Assembly: GCF_004010155.1 (NCBI RefSeq)
Contig: NZ_RRYH01000002.1
Coordinates: 248,001-312,000 of the forward strand
Length of the DNA: 64,000 nucleotides
Direction: 5' to 3'
From: Solirhodobacter olei
Lineage (GTDB): Bacteria > Pseudomonadota > Alphaproteobacteria > Rhodobacterales > Rhodobacteraceae
Below, piece by piece: positions 34,415 through 43,283 of the stretch. The position numbers and the translations under genes were made by a program. Every line of letters begins with the position of its first letter. Position 1 is the first letter of the stretch. The notes beneath the pieces were generated by a model, which did no database searches, was not told the DNA's origin, and saw only the letters and a list, made by a program, of their open reading frames with translations.

Positions 34415-35989
34415 TCAGTTCCCGGCGAGGCGGCGGGCCAGCAAGAAGCCGGCCCCCGCCCCTACCCCGGCACCGGGCCAGACACCCGCGCCGGTAAGGT
34501 GAAGGTTTCGAATGGGCGTCGATCCGTCCGCGTGGCCACGCACCGGCCGGAACAGGAAGTTCTGCGACAGGTGATGGCTGCCGCAGACCTGGTCGCCCCC
34601 CACCAGGTTGGGATTGTCCGCCTGCAACTCCAGCGGGCTGACGACGCGCCGGGCGATGATCTTGGCCCGCACCCCGGGCGCATAGCGGTCAAGGATGTCC
34701 AGCGCGCGATCTGCCATGGCCTCTTTCACCACGTCCCAGTCGGTCGCGGCGATCTGACCGGCGGCATCGCCACGGATTTCGGCCGGCACCATCCGAAGCT
34801 GCATCCACAAGATGTGCTTTCCGTCGGGTGCGCGTGTCGGGTCGATGGCGGTAGGCTGACCGACCACCACGATCGGCTCGTCCGGAAGAAGACCCGCCCG
34901 TGCCTGCTGGTAGGTCCGCGCCATCTGGTCAAGCGAGGGTGCGAGGTGGACATAGGCGAATTCACGCAACTCGGCACTCGCCTGCCAGTCCGGCAAATCC
35001 TCCATCGCGAGATGGATCATGAGCGTGCCGGGCGCGTGGGCGTAACCGGACAGGCCCGCATCGACCCGTGCGTCCCCGGTCGTGCCGCCGAGAAGACCCG
35101 GCAGGGCGCCCGGGGCCACATTGGCGATCACCGCCCGTGTGCCGGTCAGGATGCGCCCATCGGCCAGCCGAACACCGGTTGCACGGCCATGCTTGTGAAC
35201 GATCCCCGCGGCCTCGGCATTGCACTCGATCGTTCCGCCGCGCGCCTCGATCATCCGAACGAGGGATGCGATCATGGCATCCGCCCCGCCCTTTCCGAGG
35301 ACCATCCCGAAGGACTCATTCGCCATCGCTTCGAGATAGGGGAACATCGCGCCCCCCGCGATGTCCGGGGCGAAATCGAGATGCATGCCCCATGCCGCGA
35401 GCGTCGCCCGGAGTTCTGCAGATGCAAAGGTTTCAGTCAGCCACCTGCGCGGCGATGAAAGCAGGAAGCGGATCAGGTCCAGACTGCCCGCCAACCCCTT
35501 TCGCCGCAATACTTTAAATCCAAAAGTTGCTAATGCACGCATTGTCATCGGACTGCCAAGCAGGGCGAAGATATCGCCCGCCCGATCCGGAAACCCGGCC
35601 AGAAGAGCATCCCAGCGATCCGCGTCCGCAGGGTTCAATGCTGCGATGCGGCGACGGGTAGCATCCACATCCGTCCCGACGCCCATCCACTTTCCATCGG
35701 GGAAGACAGACGAAAAACACTTCTGAACCGGCGCGAATTCCAGGCCATGTCGGCCCAGTTCTTCGCCATATTGCTTAAAAAATGGAGATCCGGCGAAAAG
35801 CGACAGGTTCATGGCTCCCCAGTCATGGCGAAAGCCGGGGGTGGTTAGCTCCATCGTCTTGACGGCTCCACCGGGGAGGGAAGACCGCTCGACCACGCAC
35901 ACGCGCCACCCCTTCGCGGCAAGATGCGCCGCGCAAGCCAGGCTGTTGTGCCCGGCACCGATCAGGACCGCGTCATAGGAGGACGTCAT
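34415..35989 (-). CDS. FAD-dependent oxidoreductase, phytoene-desaturase/amine-oxidase-like (first paralogue)
   Basis: A 524-residue protein with the dinucleotide motif VLIGAGHNSLACAAHLA and VVERSSLPGGAVKT (FAD binding), and a C-terminal FAD motif near HLTGAGVWPGAGVGAGAG. No membrane or carotenoid-specific feature shows; such NAD(P)/FAD proteins are catabolic dehydrogenases or amine oxidases in many bacteria. It is the first gene of the leftward operon from the MarR operator region, and a paralogue heads into the rightward operon. Substrate unknown. Confidence 0.85.
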   Translation of the reverse strand: MTSSYDAVLIGAGHNSLACAAHLAAKGWRVCVVERSSLPGGAVKTMELTTPGFRHDWGAMNLSLFAGSPFFKQYGEELGRHGLEFAPVQKCFSSVFPDGKWMGVGTDVDATRRRIAALNPADADRWDALLAGFPDRAGDIFALLGSPMTMRALATFGFKVLRRKGLAGSLDLIRFLLSSPRRWLTETFASAELRATLAAWGMHLDFAPDIAGGAMFPYLEAMANESFGMVLGKGGADAMIASLVRMIEARGGTIECNAEAAGIVHKHGRATGVRLADGRILTGTRAVIANVAPGALPGLLGGTTGDARVDAGLSGYAHAPGTLMIHLAMEDLPDWQASAELREFAYVHLAPSLDQMARTYQQARAGLLPDEPIVVVGQPTAIDPTRAPDGKHILWMQLRMVPAEIRGDAAGQIAATDWDVVKEAMADRALDILDRYAPGVRAKIIARRVVSPLELQADNPNLVGGDQVCGSHHLSQNFLFRPVRGHADGSTPIRNLHLTGAGVWPGAGVGAGAGFLLARRLAGN

Positions 35990-36010
35990 CTCTTCCCCTC
36001 GCCAACGTCA

Positions 36011-36040
36011 GAGTATAATTGCAAACGCAAATAAATTTGT
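36011..36040. promoter_or_regulatory. Divergent control region: TATAAT and overlapping MarR-type dyads
   Basis: The 118-bp gap holds a perfect -10 hexamer TATAAT (36014-36019, forward), overlapping the dyad TTGC-aaac-GCAA (36019-36030), which itself overlaps CAAAT-aa-ATTTG (36028-36039). MarR proteins bind such short AT-rich palindromes, and one is encoded in the rightward operon. Occupancy would block the forward promoter and probably the leftward one. No good -35 is visible in either direction. Confidence 0.55.
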
Positions 36041-36107
36041 CTAGCATCATCGGCAGCGAAACCCGCGCCGGCCAAGTGGGGCGGCGCAAGGCAACAGGGA
36101 GAACGAA

Positions 36108-36896
36108 ATGACCGCCGCCGCGACACTTGATGAACTCGCCGCCATGCTCGTATCGGGCAAGGTCGAGGTCGTGGACCTTTCCGGCCTACTCGGGCCAGAT
36201 ACGCCACTGCTGAAACTGCCGCCGGAACTGGCGGTGGACACACCCAAGATCGAAGTTCACAGAATTTCGGAATACGATCAGGACGGGCCGTTCTGGGCGT
36301 GGAACTGGCTCAAGATCGGCGAGCACTCGGGAACGCATTTCGATGCGCCGCATCACTGGATTACCGGCAAGGACTACCCCGACGGCTATACCGACACGAT
36401 CCCAGTGAAGAACTTCGTGGCCCCGGTGAATGTCATCGACTGCTCGGATGCCTCGGCGAAAGACAATGACTTCCTGCTGACCGCCGAGGGCGTGAAGGCC
36501 TGGGAGGCCGAACACGGTGAGATCAAGGCCGGCGAATGGGTTGTGATGCGCTCCGACTGGGACAAGCGCGCGCATTCCGAAGAGCTTTACCTGAATGCCG
36601 ACGCGACAGGGCCGCATTCCCCGGGCCCGACCCCGGACTGCATCGAATACATCCTGTCCAAGGGCGTGATCGGCTGGGGCACCCAGTGCATCGGCACGGA
36701 TGCGGGCCAGGCCGGCGGGATGGAACCGCCCTTCCCCGCCCACAACCTTCTGCACAAGGCAAACCGCTATGGCCTTGCCAGCCTCGCCAATCTGGACAAG
36801 CTGCCGCCCAAGGGCGCGATCCTCATCGTTGCGCCACTGAAGCTGGTGAACGGCACCGGCAGCCCGATCCGCGCACTGGCCCTGGTGGCCCGCTAG
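36108..36896 (+). CDS. Cyclase-family hydrolase (kynurenine-formamidase-like)
   Basis: A 262-residue protein of the putative-cyclase/KynB fold. The metal motif GEHSGTHFDAPHHW (HxGTHxDAPxH) is intact. Family members are metal-dependent amide or lactone hydrolases, including N-formylkynurenine formamidase and isatin hydrolase. It is first in the rightward operon with a GGGAGAA ribosome site. Given a kynureninase-like gene 7 kb away, formamidase activity on an aromatic amide is reasonable, but isatin-like lactam hydrolysis fits too. Confidence 0.85.
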   Translation: MTAAATLDELAAMLVSGKVEVVDLSGLLGPDTPLLKLPPELAVDTPKIEVHRISEYDQDGPFWAWNWLKIGEHSGTHFDAPHHWITGKDYPDGYTDTIPVKNFVAPVNVIDCSDASAKDNDFLLTAEGVKAWEAEHGEIKAGEWVVMRSDWDKRAHSEELYLNADATGPHSPGPTPDCIEYILSKGVIGWGTQCIGTDAGQAGGMEPPFPAHNLLHKANRYGLASLANLDKLPPKGAILIVAPLKLVNGTGSPIRALALVAR

Positions 36897-36900
36897 GCAC

Positions 36901-38469
36901 ATGCGAGGCTGGGATCACGTCATCATCGGCAGCGGCATCAACGCGCTTGTCGCCGCGGCGCTGCTGACCGGCAAGGGGGCCCGCGTCCTCGTCCTCGAAC
37001 GCGAGGACGAGGTGGGCGGCTGCATGAAGACGGCCGAGATTACCCTGCCCGGCTTCCAGCATGACGTGATGGCCGCCACCTTCGTTCTGTTCCTGACCTC
37101 TCCGGCCCATGCTGCGCTTGGCCCTGCGCTGGCGCGGCACGGGCTGGAGTTCTGCCAGACGCCGCATCCGACCGCCGTACTGCGCCCGGACGGGCGGGCG
37201 CTGGTGCTGACGATGGACCGGGCGGCGAATGTCGCCGCCTTCGATGCGCTGTCGCCGGGCGACGGTGCGGCCCATGCCGAAGACGTGGGCGGGGTCGAGG
37301 CGGAGGCTCCTTTTCTGTTCTCCCTGTTGGGCGGTGAACTCTGGAGTTGGCCGACACTGAAGCTCGTCGCCCGCGAGGCATGGCGGCGCGGCCCGCGCGG
37401 GCTGGCCGCCTGGGTCGGCCGCGCGCTGGTGCCAGCGCGCGGCTGGCTGGAGACGAGCTATCGCTCCGACATGGTGCAGGCCCTTTGGGCGCCCTGGGTG
37501 CTGCATGCCGGGCTGACGCCGGAGTCCGCCTATTCCGGCCAGATGGGCAAGGTCATCGCCTTCGCGCTGGAGGCCGCGGGGGCGCCGGTTGCCAAGGGCG
37601 GCGCGGGGGCCGTCGCACGGGCCTTCCGCGCGCTGATCGAGGCGCAGGGCGGCACCATCCGCACCGGCACCGACGTCACCCGGATTCTGACGTCGAAAGA
37701 CCACGTGACCGGCGTCGTCACCGCCTCGGGAGAGGAGATCGCGGCGCCGTCCGTCATCGCCTCGGTTGCGCCGGGGCAGCTGTACGGCCGCCTGCTTGGC
37801 GATGCGGCCCGCCCCGAGGACCGCGCCGCGAGCGGCCAGTTCCGCCACGGGCGCGGCGATCTCCAGCTCCATTTCGCGCTGTCGCAGCCGCCGGAATGGC
37901 TGACACCCGGGCTCGACAACGTCGCGCTGATCCATCTTTCGGACGGGGTCGACGCGGTGTCGAAATCCGCGAACGAGGCCGAACGTGGTATGCTCCCCGA
38001 AACCCCCACGATCTGCGTCGGACAGCCGGCCAGCCTCGATCCGTCGCGCTGCCCCGAGGGGCAGGCCATCCTCTGGCTGCAAATTCCCGACGCGCCCCGC
38101 CGCATCAAGGGCGACGCGGCAGGCATCATCCCGACAACGCCGGACTGGACCGAAGCGACCCGCGAAGCCTTCGCCGACCGGATCGAGGCGATCCTGTCCC
38201 GCCATATCCGCGACTTCTCGGCGATACGGCTGGCCCGCCGCGCCTTTTCGCCGGCCGACCTCGAGGCGATGAACATCAATCTCGTCGGGGGCGACCCCTA
38301 TGGTGGCGCCTGCTCGGTCGACCAGTTTTTCCTGTGGCGCCCATTCGCGCATTCAGTAAACGGCAACACGCCCATCCGCGGCCTGCACCAGATCGGTGCC
38401 TCGACCCATCCCGGGCCGGGACTGGCCGGCGGTTCGGGCTATCTGTTGGCCAAAAGGATGGGCGCATGA
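36901..38469 (+). CDS. FAD-dependent oxidoreductase, phytoene-desaturase/amine-oxidase-like (second paralogue)
   Basis: A 522-residue relative of the divergent FAD enzyme. Dinucleotide motif VIIGSGINALVAAALLTGKG and LEREDEVGGCMKT; both share the C-terminal block with NLVGGD, TPIR and a glycine-rich FAD loop. It starts four bases after the cyclase stop and ends in an ATGA overlap with marR. Two similar enzymes at the head of each arm suggest two consecutive oxidations or a heteromer; that is inference. Confidence 0.85.
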   Translation: MRGWDHVIIGSGINALVAAALLTGKGARVLVLEREDEVGGCMKTAEITLPGFQHDVMAATFVLFLTSPAHAALGPALARHGLEFCQTPHPTAVLRPDGRALVLTMDRAANVAAFDALSPGDGAAHAEDVGGVEAEAPFLFSLLGGELWSWPTLKLVAREAWRRGPRGLAAWVGRALVPARGWLETSYRSDMVQALWAPWVLHAGLTPESAYSGQMGKVIAFALEAAGAPVAKGGAGAVARAFRALIEAQGGTIRTGTDVTRILTSKDHVTGVVTASGEEIAAPSVIASVAPGQLYGRLLGDAARPEDRAASGQFRHGRGDLQLHFALSQPPEWLTPGLDNVALIHLSDGVDAVSKSANEAERGMLPETPTICVGQPASLDPSRCPEGQAILWLQIPDAPRRIKGDAAGIIPTTPDWTEATREAFADRIEAILSRHIRDFSAIRLARRAFSPADLEAMNINLVGGDPYGGACSVDQFFLWRPFAHSVNGNTPIRGLHQIGASTHPGPGLAGGSGYLLAKRMGA

Positions 38470-38948
38470 ACGATCAGATCAAACCAACGCTCGACGAAGC
38501 ACCGCGGCTCGGCGAAATCGGCCTGCAGAACTTCGCCCCCTATCTGATGAACCGCATCATGGGCCGCTACAACGCAAGCCTGCGTCAGGAGATGGCGGCA
38601 CTCGGCCTGACAACGGCGAAGATGCGGACGCTGGCGGTGCTTTCCGTGATCGACGGGCTGCAAATCAGCCGCCTTGCGGTCTACGCGGTGATCGAGCCAT
38701 CGACGCTGAGCCGCGCGCTTGTCGCGCTGGAGACCGAAGGGCTGGTGAGGCGTGAGGCCGACGCCAGCGACAGCCGCGCAAGCCGGGTCGCGATAACCGA
38801 AGCCGGTCGTGCCGCCTTCGACCGGCTCTGGCCGTCTATGGCCCACAGCTATGCCCATATGTTCGCAGGCATCCCCGAGGAAGAGCGCCGTGCCTTCGTG
38901 GGCACGCTACAGAAGATGCTTGCCAATATCCGCATACACGACTTCTGA
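38466..38948 (+). CDS. MarR-family transcriptional regulator
   Basis: A 160-residue winged-helix protein beginning at the ATG overlapping the FAD-gene stop. The recognition region reads LAVYAVIEPSTLSRALVALETEGLV and the wing RREADASDSRASRVAIT. Embedded in the operon it most likely regulates, with candidate sites at 36011-36040. MarR proteins commonly answer to phenolic or aromatic ligands. Confidence 0.9.
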   Translation: MNDQIKPTLDEAPRLGEIGLQNFAPYLMNRIMGRYNASLRQEMAALGLTTAKMRTLAVLSVIDGLQISRLAVYAVIEPSTLSRALVALETEGLVRREADASDSRASRVAITEAGRAAFDRLWPSMAHSYAHMFAGIPEEERRAFVGTLQKMLANIRIHDF

Positions 38949-38961
38949 AGGAGACAACCGC

Positions 38962-39510
38962 ATGCCCGACCATCCACCCAGCCCCCTGCCCGGTCTGCGC
39001 GGGATGGATCACGTCGGGCTGACAGTGCCCGATCTGGCGCAGGCGGAGGCCTTCTTCACCGAGGTTCTGGGCTGCGAGGTCGTAACCCGTTTCGGCCCGT
39101 TCCGCGACGATAGCGGCAGCTTCATGCAAGATGTGCTGGACGTCGACCCGCGTGCGGTAATCCTGACGATCTCGCTTCTGCGCTGCGGCAGCGGCAGCAA
39201 CATCGAGCTGTTCCAGTACGAGGCCCCCGACCAGCAGCGCCTTGCCCCGCGCAACAGCGACATCGGCGCCATGCACCTTGCCTTCTACGTTGATGACATC
39301 GCGGCCGCGGCCGAGCAGTTGCGCGCGCGCGGTCTGCGCGTTTTCGCAGGGCCGCTTCAGATCACTGAAGGGCCCGCGGCCGGTCAGTCCATCCTTTATT
39401 TCCGCGCGCCCTGGGGCCAGCAGCTGGAACTGATCACCTACCCGCAAGGCATGGCTTACGAGGCCGGCGCAAAGACGCTGCTCTGGTCGCCCCGCGCGCC
39501 CACCCATTAA
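38962..39510 (+). CDS. VOC (glyoxalase/dioxygenase fold) family protein
   Basis: A 182-residue protein with GAAGGAG ribosome site, starting MPDHPPSPLPG. Two beta-alpha-beta-beta-beta modules are visible: MDHVGLTVPDLAQAEAFFTEVLG and MHLAFYVDDIAAAAEQLRARG, with late WGQQLELITYP giving the metal glutamate. His (MDHVGL), His (AMHLAF) and Glu fit a metal site. Could be a lyase, isomerase, epimerase or extradiol-type dioxygenase. Confidence 0.85.
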   Translation: MPDHPPSPLPGLRGMDHVGLTVPDLAQAEAFFTEVLGCEVVTRFGPFRDDSGSFMQDVLDVDPRAVILTISLLRCGSGSNIELFQYEAPDQQRLAPRNSDIGAMHLAFYVDDIAAAAEQLRARGLRVFAGPLQITEGPAAGQSILYFRAPWGQQLELITYPQGMAYEAGAKTLLWSPRAPTH

Positions 39511-39525
39511 GGCCAGGAGAGGACG

Positions 39526-41676
39526 ATGGCAGAACGGTCATTCGCAAAGGAAGTGCAGAAACTGCGGCTTGGCGAAGGCGAGACCTTCACCGGCGAGGGC
39601 ATCCTTGCGATCACCAAGGCGCTTCTGGAATGCGGGGTGGGCTACGTCGGGGGTTACCAGGGGGCGCCGATCAGCCACCTGATGGATGTGCTGGCCGATG
39701 CGCAGGACATCCTTGCCGAGCTTGGCGTCCGCTTCGAGGCCAACGCCTCTGAAGCGGCGGCAACGGCAATGCTGGCGGCCTCGGTCCACTATCCGATCCG
39801 CGGTGCGGTCACCTACAAGGGGCCCGTGGGGGTCAACGTGGGATCGGATGCGCTGGCCAACCTCGCCTCGTCCGGGGTCAATGGCGGCGCGCTCATCATC
39901 GTGGGCGAGGATTACGGCGAAGGCTCGTCCATCATGCAGGAGCGCAGCCACGCCTTCGCGATGAAAAGCCAGGTCTGGCTTATGGACCCGCGCCCAAGCC
40001 TGCCCACCATCGTCAGGGGGGTCGAACAGGGGTTCGAGCTGTCGGAGGCCTCGAATACGCCGGTCATGCTGATGGTGCGGATCCGGTCCTGTCACGTCAC
40101 CGGCACGTTCACCACGCGCGACAACCGCCGTCCGGAAATGACGGTGGCAGACGCGCTGGCCAATCCCAGCAGCGATTTCAATCGCGTTGTTCTGCCGCCG
40201 ATGTCCTTCGTTCAGGAGCAGGACAAGGTGAAGAACCGATGGCCGGCCGCGATGAAATTCATCAAGGAGCAGGGTCTGAACGAACGGTTCGGACCCAGAC
40301 AGGCCCCCGTCGGCATTGTGTTGCAGGGGGGGATGTACAACGGCGTGATCCGTGCCCTTCAGCGACTTGGGCTGGCCGACCTCTCGGGCGACAGCCAAAT
40401 CCCGCTTTATGTCCTGAACGTCACATATCCCCTTGTCCCTGACGAATTCCTGTCTTTCTGCGAAGGCAAGGAGGCCGTTCTGGTCGTGGAGGAAGGCCAG
40501 CCCGAGTTCATCGAGCAAGCGTTCGCGGCGATGCTCTACAAGGCCGGCGCGCGGATTGCGCTTCACGGCAAGGATATCTTCCCAATGGCCGGGGAATACA
40601 CCGGTCAGGTGATGCTGGACGGGATCGAAGGGTTCCTGCGCGCGGTCGCGCCCGCTTACCTGCCTGCCCAGCGGCTCGCCCCCAATTCCGAGAATGCCCC
40701 GATCCCGGACCTGTCCAAGACCGTCCCGATCCGCCCGCCGGGTTTCTGCACCGGCTGTCCGGAACGTCCGATCTTTGCCGCGCTGAAACTCGCGCAGGGG
40801 GAATTGGGCAAGCATCAGATCACCGGCGATATCGGCTGCCATCTCTTCGCCTGCCTGCCCCCGTTCGAGATCGGCGGCGCAACGATGGGCTACGGCCTCG
40901 GCCCGGCTGCGAACGCCGCTTTTGACGGTGGCGGAGAGCGACGGCCGATTTCCATCATCGGAGACGGCGGGTTCTGGCACAACGGGCTGTCCTCTTCCAT
41001 CGGCAACGCGGTCTTCAACAAGTCCGACAGCCTGACAGTGATCGTGGACAACTACTATTCCGCCGCCACCGGCGGTCAGGACGTGCTGTCTTCGCGCGCC
41101 GACAATGCCACGAAATCGACCAAGCACCCGATCACCGCCGCCCTGAAGGGCGTTGGCGTCGAATGGGTGCGCCAGATCGACCGCACCTATGACGTGCCGA
41201 AGATGCTCGCGACCATCCGCGAGGCGCTGACCACCGATTACAAGGGCCCCAAGGTCATCGTCGCATCGTCCGAATGCATGCTGAACCGACAGCGGCGCGA
41301 GCGGCCGCAGCGCAACCAGGCGATCCGCGAGGGGCGGCGGGTCGAGGCGCCCCGCTTCGGCGTGGACGAGGCGATCTGCACAGGCGACCATGCCTGCATG
41401 CGCCTGTCGGGTTGCCCGTCGCTGTCGCTCAAGGTGCTGGACGATCCGCTGCGCGACGACCCGATCGCATCCATCGATACCAGTTGCGTGGGCTGCGGGA
41501 ACTGCGGCGAGGTGGCCGATGCCGCAGTGCTGTGCCCTTCGTTCTACCGTGCCGACGTCGTCCACAACCCGAGCGAGCGCGATCGAAAGCGGGCCCGCTT
41601 TGCCGCGCGTGTCATCGGCTGGCTGCAATCCAGGCGCGCGGCCCGGCGACTCACGTTCACGGGAGAGACGGCATGA
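39526..41676 (+). CDS. iorA: Indolepyruvate:ferredoxin oxidoreductase-like alpha subunit (TPP and ferredoxin domains)
   Basis: A 716-residue protein with N-terminal pyrimidine-binding and transketolase-C-like domains, a TPP-binding domain (about 415-610, IGDGGFWHNGLSSSIG...VDNYY) and a C-terminal ferredoxin segment with two cysteine clusters (ICTGDHACMRLSGCP and SCVGCGNCG...LCP). This is the IorA layout. Aryl-2-oxo acids are oxidatively decarboxylated to aryl-acetyl-CoA with reduction of ferredoxin. The first cluster has non-standard spacing. It is coupled by ATGA to the beta subunit. Substrate may be indolepyruvate, phenylpyruvate or a related 2-oxo acid. Confidence 0.85.
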   Translation: MAERSFAKEVQKLRLGEGETFTGEGILAITKALLECGVGYVGGYQGAPISHLMDVLADAQDILAELGVRFEANASEAAATAMLAASVHYPIRGAVTYKGPVGVNVGSDALANLASSGVNGGALIIVGEDYGEGSSIMQERSHAFAMKSQVWLMDPRPSLPTIVRGVEQGFELSEASNTPVMLMVRIRSCHVTGTFTTRDNRRPEMTVADALANPSSDFNRVVLPPMSFVQEQDKVKNRWPAAMKFIKEQGLNERFGPRQAPVGIVLQGGMYNGVIRALQRLGLADLSGDSQIPLYVLNVTYPLVPDEFLSFCEGKEAVLVVEEGQPEFIEQAFAAMLYKAGARIALHGKDIFPMAGEYTGQVMLDGIEGFLRAVAPAYLPAQRLAPNSENAPIPDLSKTVPIRPPGFCTGCPERPIFAALKLAQGELGKHQITGDIGCHLFACLPPFEIGGATMGYGLGPAANAAFDGGGERRPISIIGDGGFWHNGLSSSIGNAVFNKSDSLTVIVDNYYSAATGGQDVLSSRADNATKSTKHPITAALKGVGVEWVRQIDRTYDVPKMLATIREALTTDYKGPKVIVASSECMLNRQRRERPQRNQAIREGRRVEAPRFGVDEAICTGDHACMRLSGCPSLSLKVLDDPLRDDPIASIDTSCVGCGNCGEVADAAVLCPSFYRADVVHNPSERDRKRARFAARVIGWLQSRRAARRLTFTGETA

Positions 41677-43223
41677 ACGCCCCTTTTGCCAAACAGCCCC
41701 CTGATCCCCGCCTTGGCGGTATCCTCAAGCTCGCGATCATGGCCGTGGGCGGACAAGGTGGCGGCGTCCTGACGGGCTGGGTGGAAACTGTCGCGCGCGC
41801 AAACGGTTACGCCGTACAGGCCACCTCGGTCGCCGGCGTGGCACAGCGGACCGGAGCCACAATCTACTACATCGAAATGGCGCCCGAGACCGAACATCCA
41901 CCCGTTTTCTCACTGCTGCCGGCCGCCGGGGACGTGGACGTGCTGGTCGCAGCCGAGATGATGGAGGCGGGCCGTGCGATCATGCGGGGGTTCGTCACAC
42001 CTGACCGCACGACGCTGATCGCCTCCAGCCACCGCGCGCTCGCGGTGTCCGAGAAGATCGTCCCGGGCCACGGCATCGCCAGCGCGGATGAGGTCATGGC
42101 CGCGATCGAGGTTGCAGCCCAGCGCCATGTCGTCTTCGACATGGACCATATCGCGGTTGAAAATGGCACCGTGATCTCGGCAAGTCTGCTGGGCGCCATT
42201 GCGGGTTCCGGGGCCCTCCCCTTCGGCCGCGACGCATTTGAAGAGGCGATCCGCGGGAGCGGTCGCGGCGTCGAAGCGAGCCTTGCCGCCTTCGCCAAGT
42301 CCTTCGAGATTGCCGCGGCGCGTGACGAAGGCACCGGCAGCCCGGACGTCTCTGCACCGGGACCGCGCGCGGCTGCCGCGCCCGCCGGGCCTGCGCGCCT
42401 TCTGGCGAAGTGGCAGAAGGTCATGGCCCGCGTGGCCGCGCTGCCCGCACCCGCGCGCGATATGGCCGGGGCCGGTCTACGGAAGGTGGTGGATTTTCAG
42501 GACCTCGCCTATGGGCGCGAATATCTCGACCGGCTGGAAAAGGTCGTGGCTCAGGACAGCGAACAGCGGGCTTGGGTCCTGACGCGCGAGGCGGCGAAAT
42601 ACATCGCAAACGCGATGGCCTATGACGACATCATCCGGGTGGCCGATCTGAAGACACGGCCGGACCGCTTCCGCCGCATCGCACAGGAAATGCGGGCAAC
42701 CGATGCGAACCTGTTGCATCTGACCGAGTTCTTTCATCCCCGTGCCGCGGAATTGGTAGGCCTTCTGCCCGCCCGGATTGGCGCGGCGGTGCAAGCGCGC
42801 CCGGGCTGGATGGCATGGATCGACCGTCATTTCGGCAAGGGCCGCCGGATGCGCAGCGACCGGCTCTGGCCGTTCCTGCAGCTCCACCTCTTGGGCGGGC
42901 TGCGGCGCTGGCGGCGCGGAAACCTACGTCACCGCGAAGAGCGCGCCCACATCGAAGGCTGGTTCGTTACGGCGATGGGACGTGTGGCCCGGGACTACGA
43001 CCTTGCCGTGGAAACCATCCGCGCGCGGCGGCTCATAAAGGGCTATTCGGACACTCATGCCCGCGGTTTGTCGAAGTATGATCGCGTCATGGAGGGGATC
43101 ACGCTGGTTGAAGGCCGCCCGGACGCTGCCGACTGGGCCCGCCGCCTGCGCGAAGCCGCTATGCAGGACGAAAAGGGCGAACAGCTTGACGGGGCACTGG
43201 CAACGATCCGTTCTTTCCTTTGA
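41673..43223 (+). CDS. Indolepyruvate:ferredoxin oxidoreductase-like beta subunit with large C-terminal extension
   Basis: A 516-residue protein. Residues about 15-205 are the POR gamma-like domain (LKLAIMAVGGQGGGVLTGWVE, TSVAGVAQRTGATIYYIE). Archaeal IorB ends there; here another roughly 300 residues of mostly helical sequence follow (from about 245), as seen in the long IorB type of proteobacteria with a DUF6537-like tail. It joins the alpha subunit and closes the operon. Role of the tail is unknown. Confidence 0.82.
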   Translation: MNAPFAKQPPDPRLGGILKLAIMAVGGQGGGVLTGWVETVARANGYAVQATSVAGVAQRTGATIYYIEMAPETEHPPVFSLLPAAGDVDVLVAAEMMEAGRAIMRGFVTPDRTTLIASSHRALAVSEKIVPGHGIASADEVMAAIEVAAQRHVVFDMDHIAVENGTVISASLLGAIAGSGALPFGRDAFEEAIRGSGRGVEASLAAFAKSFEIAAARDEGTGSPDVSAPGPRAAAAPAGPARLLAKWQKVMARVAALPAPARDMAGAGLRKVVDFQDLAYGREYLDRLEKVVAQDSEQRAWVLTREAAKYIANAMAYDDIIRVADLKTRPDRFRRIAQEMRATDANLLHLTEFFHPRAAELVGLLPARIGAAVQARPGWMAWIDRHFGKGRRMRSDRLWPFLQLHLLGGLRRWRRGNLRHREERAHIEGWFVTAMGRVARDYDLAVETIRARRLIKGYSDTHARGLSKYDRVMEGITLVEGRPDAADWARRLREAAMQDEKGEQLDGALATIRSFL

Positions 43224-43283
43224 TCGGGGTAGTGCCTGTCGGACAAGTGGCGCGCGTCACCGCGACCCGTCGGCGGGACTTCA

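Noticed and set aside
34415-38469. Carotenoid biosynthesis (phytoene desaturase) genes
   Set aside because: No crtB, crtE or other carotenoid genes are near; the pair sits in a catabolic cluster, and the family is broad.
39538-41628. 696-codon antisense frame opposite iorA
   Set aside because: No recognisable domain, and the plus-strand gene has TPP and ferredoxin motifs.
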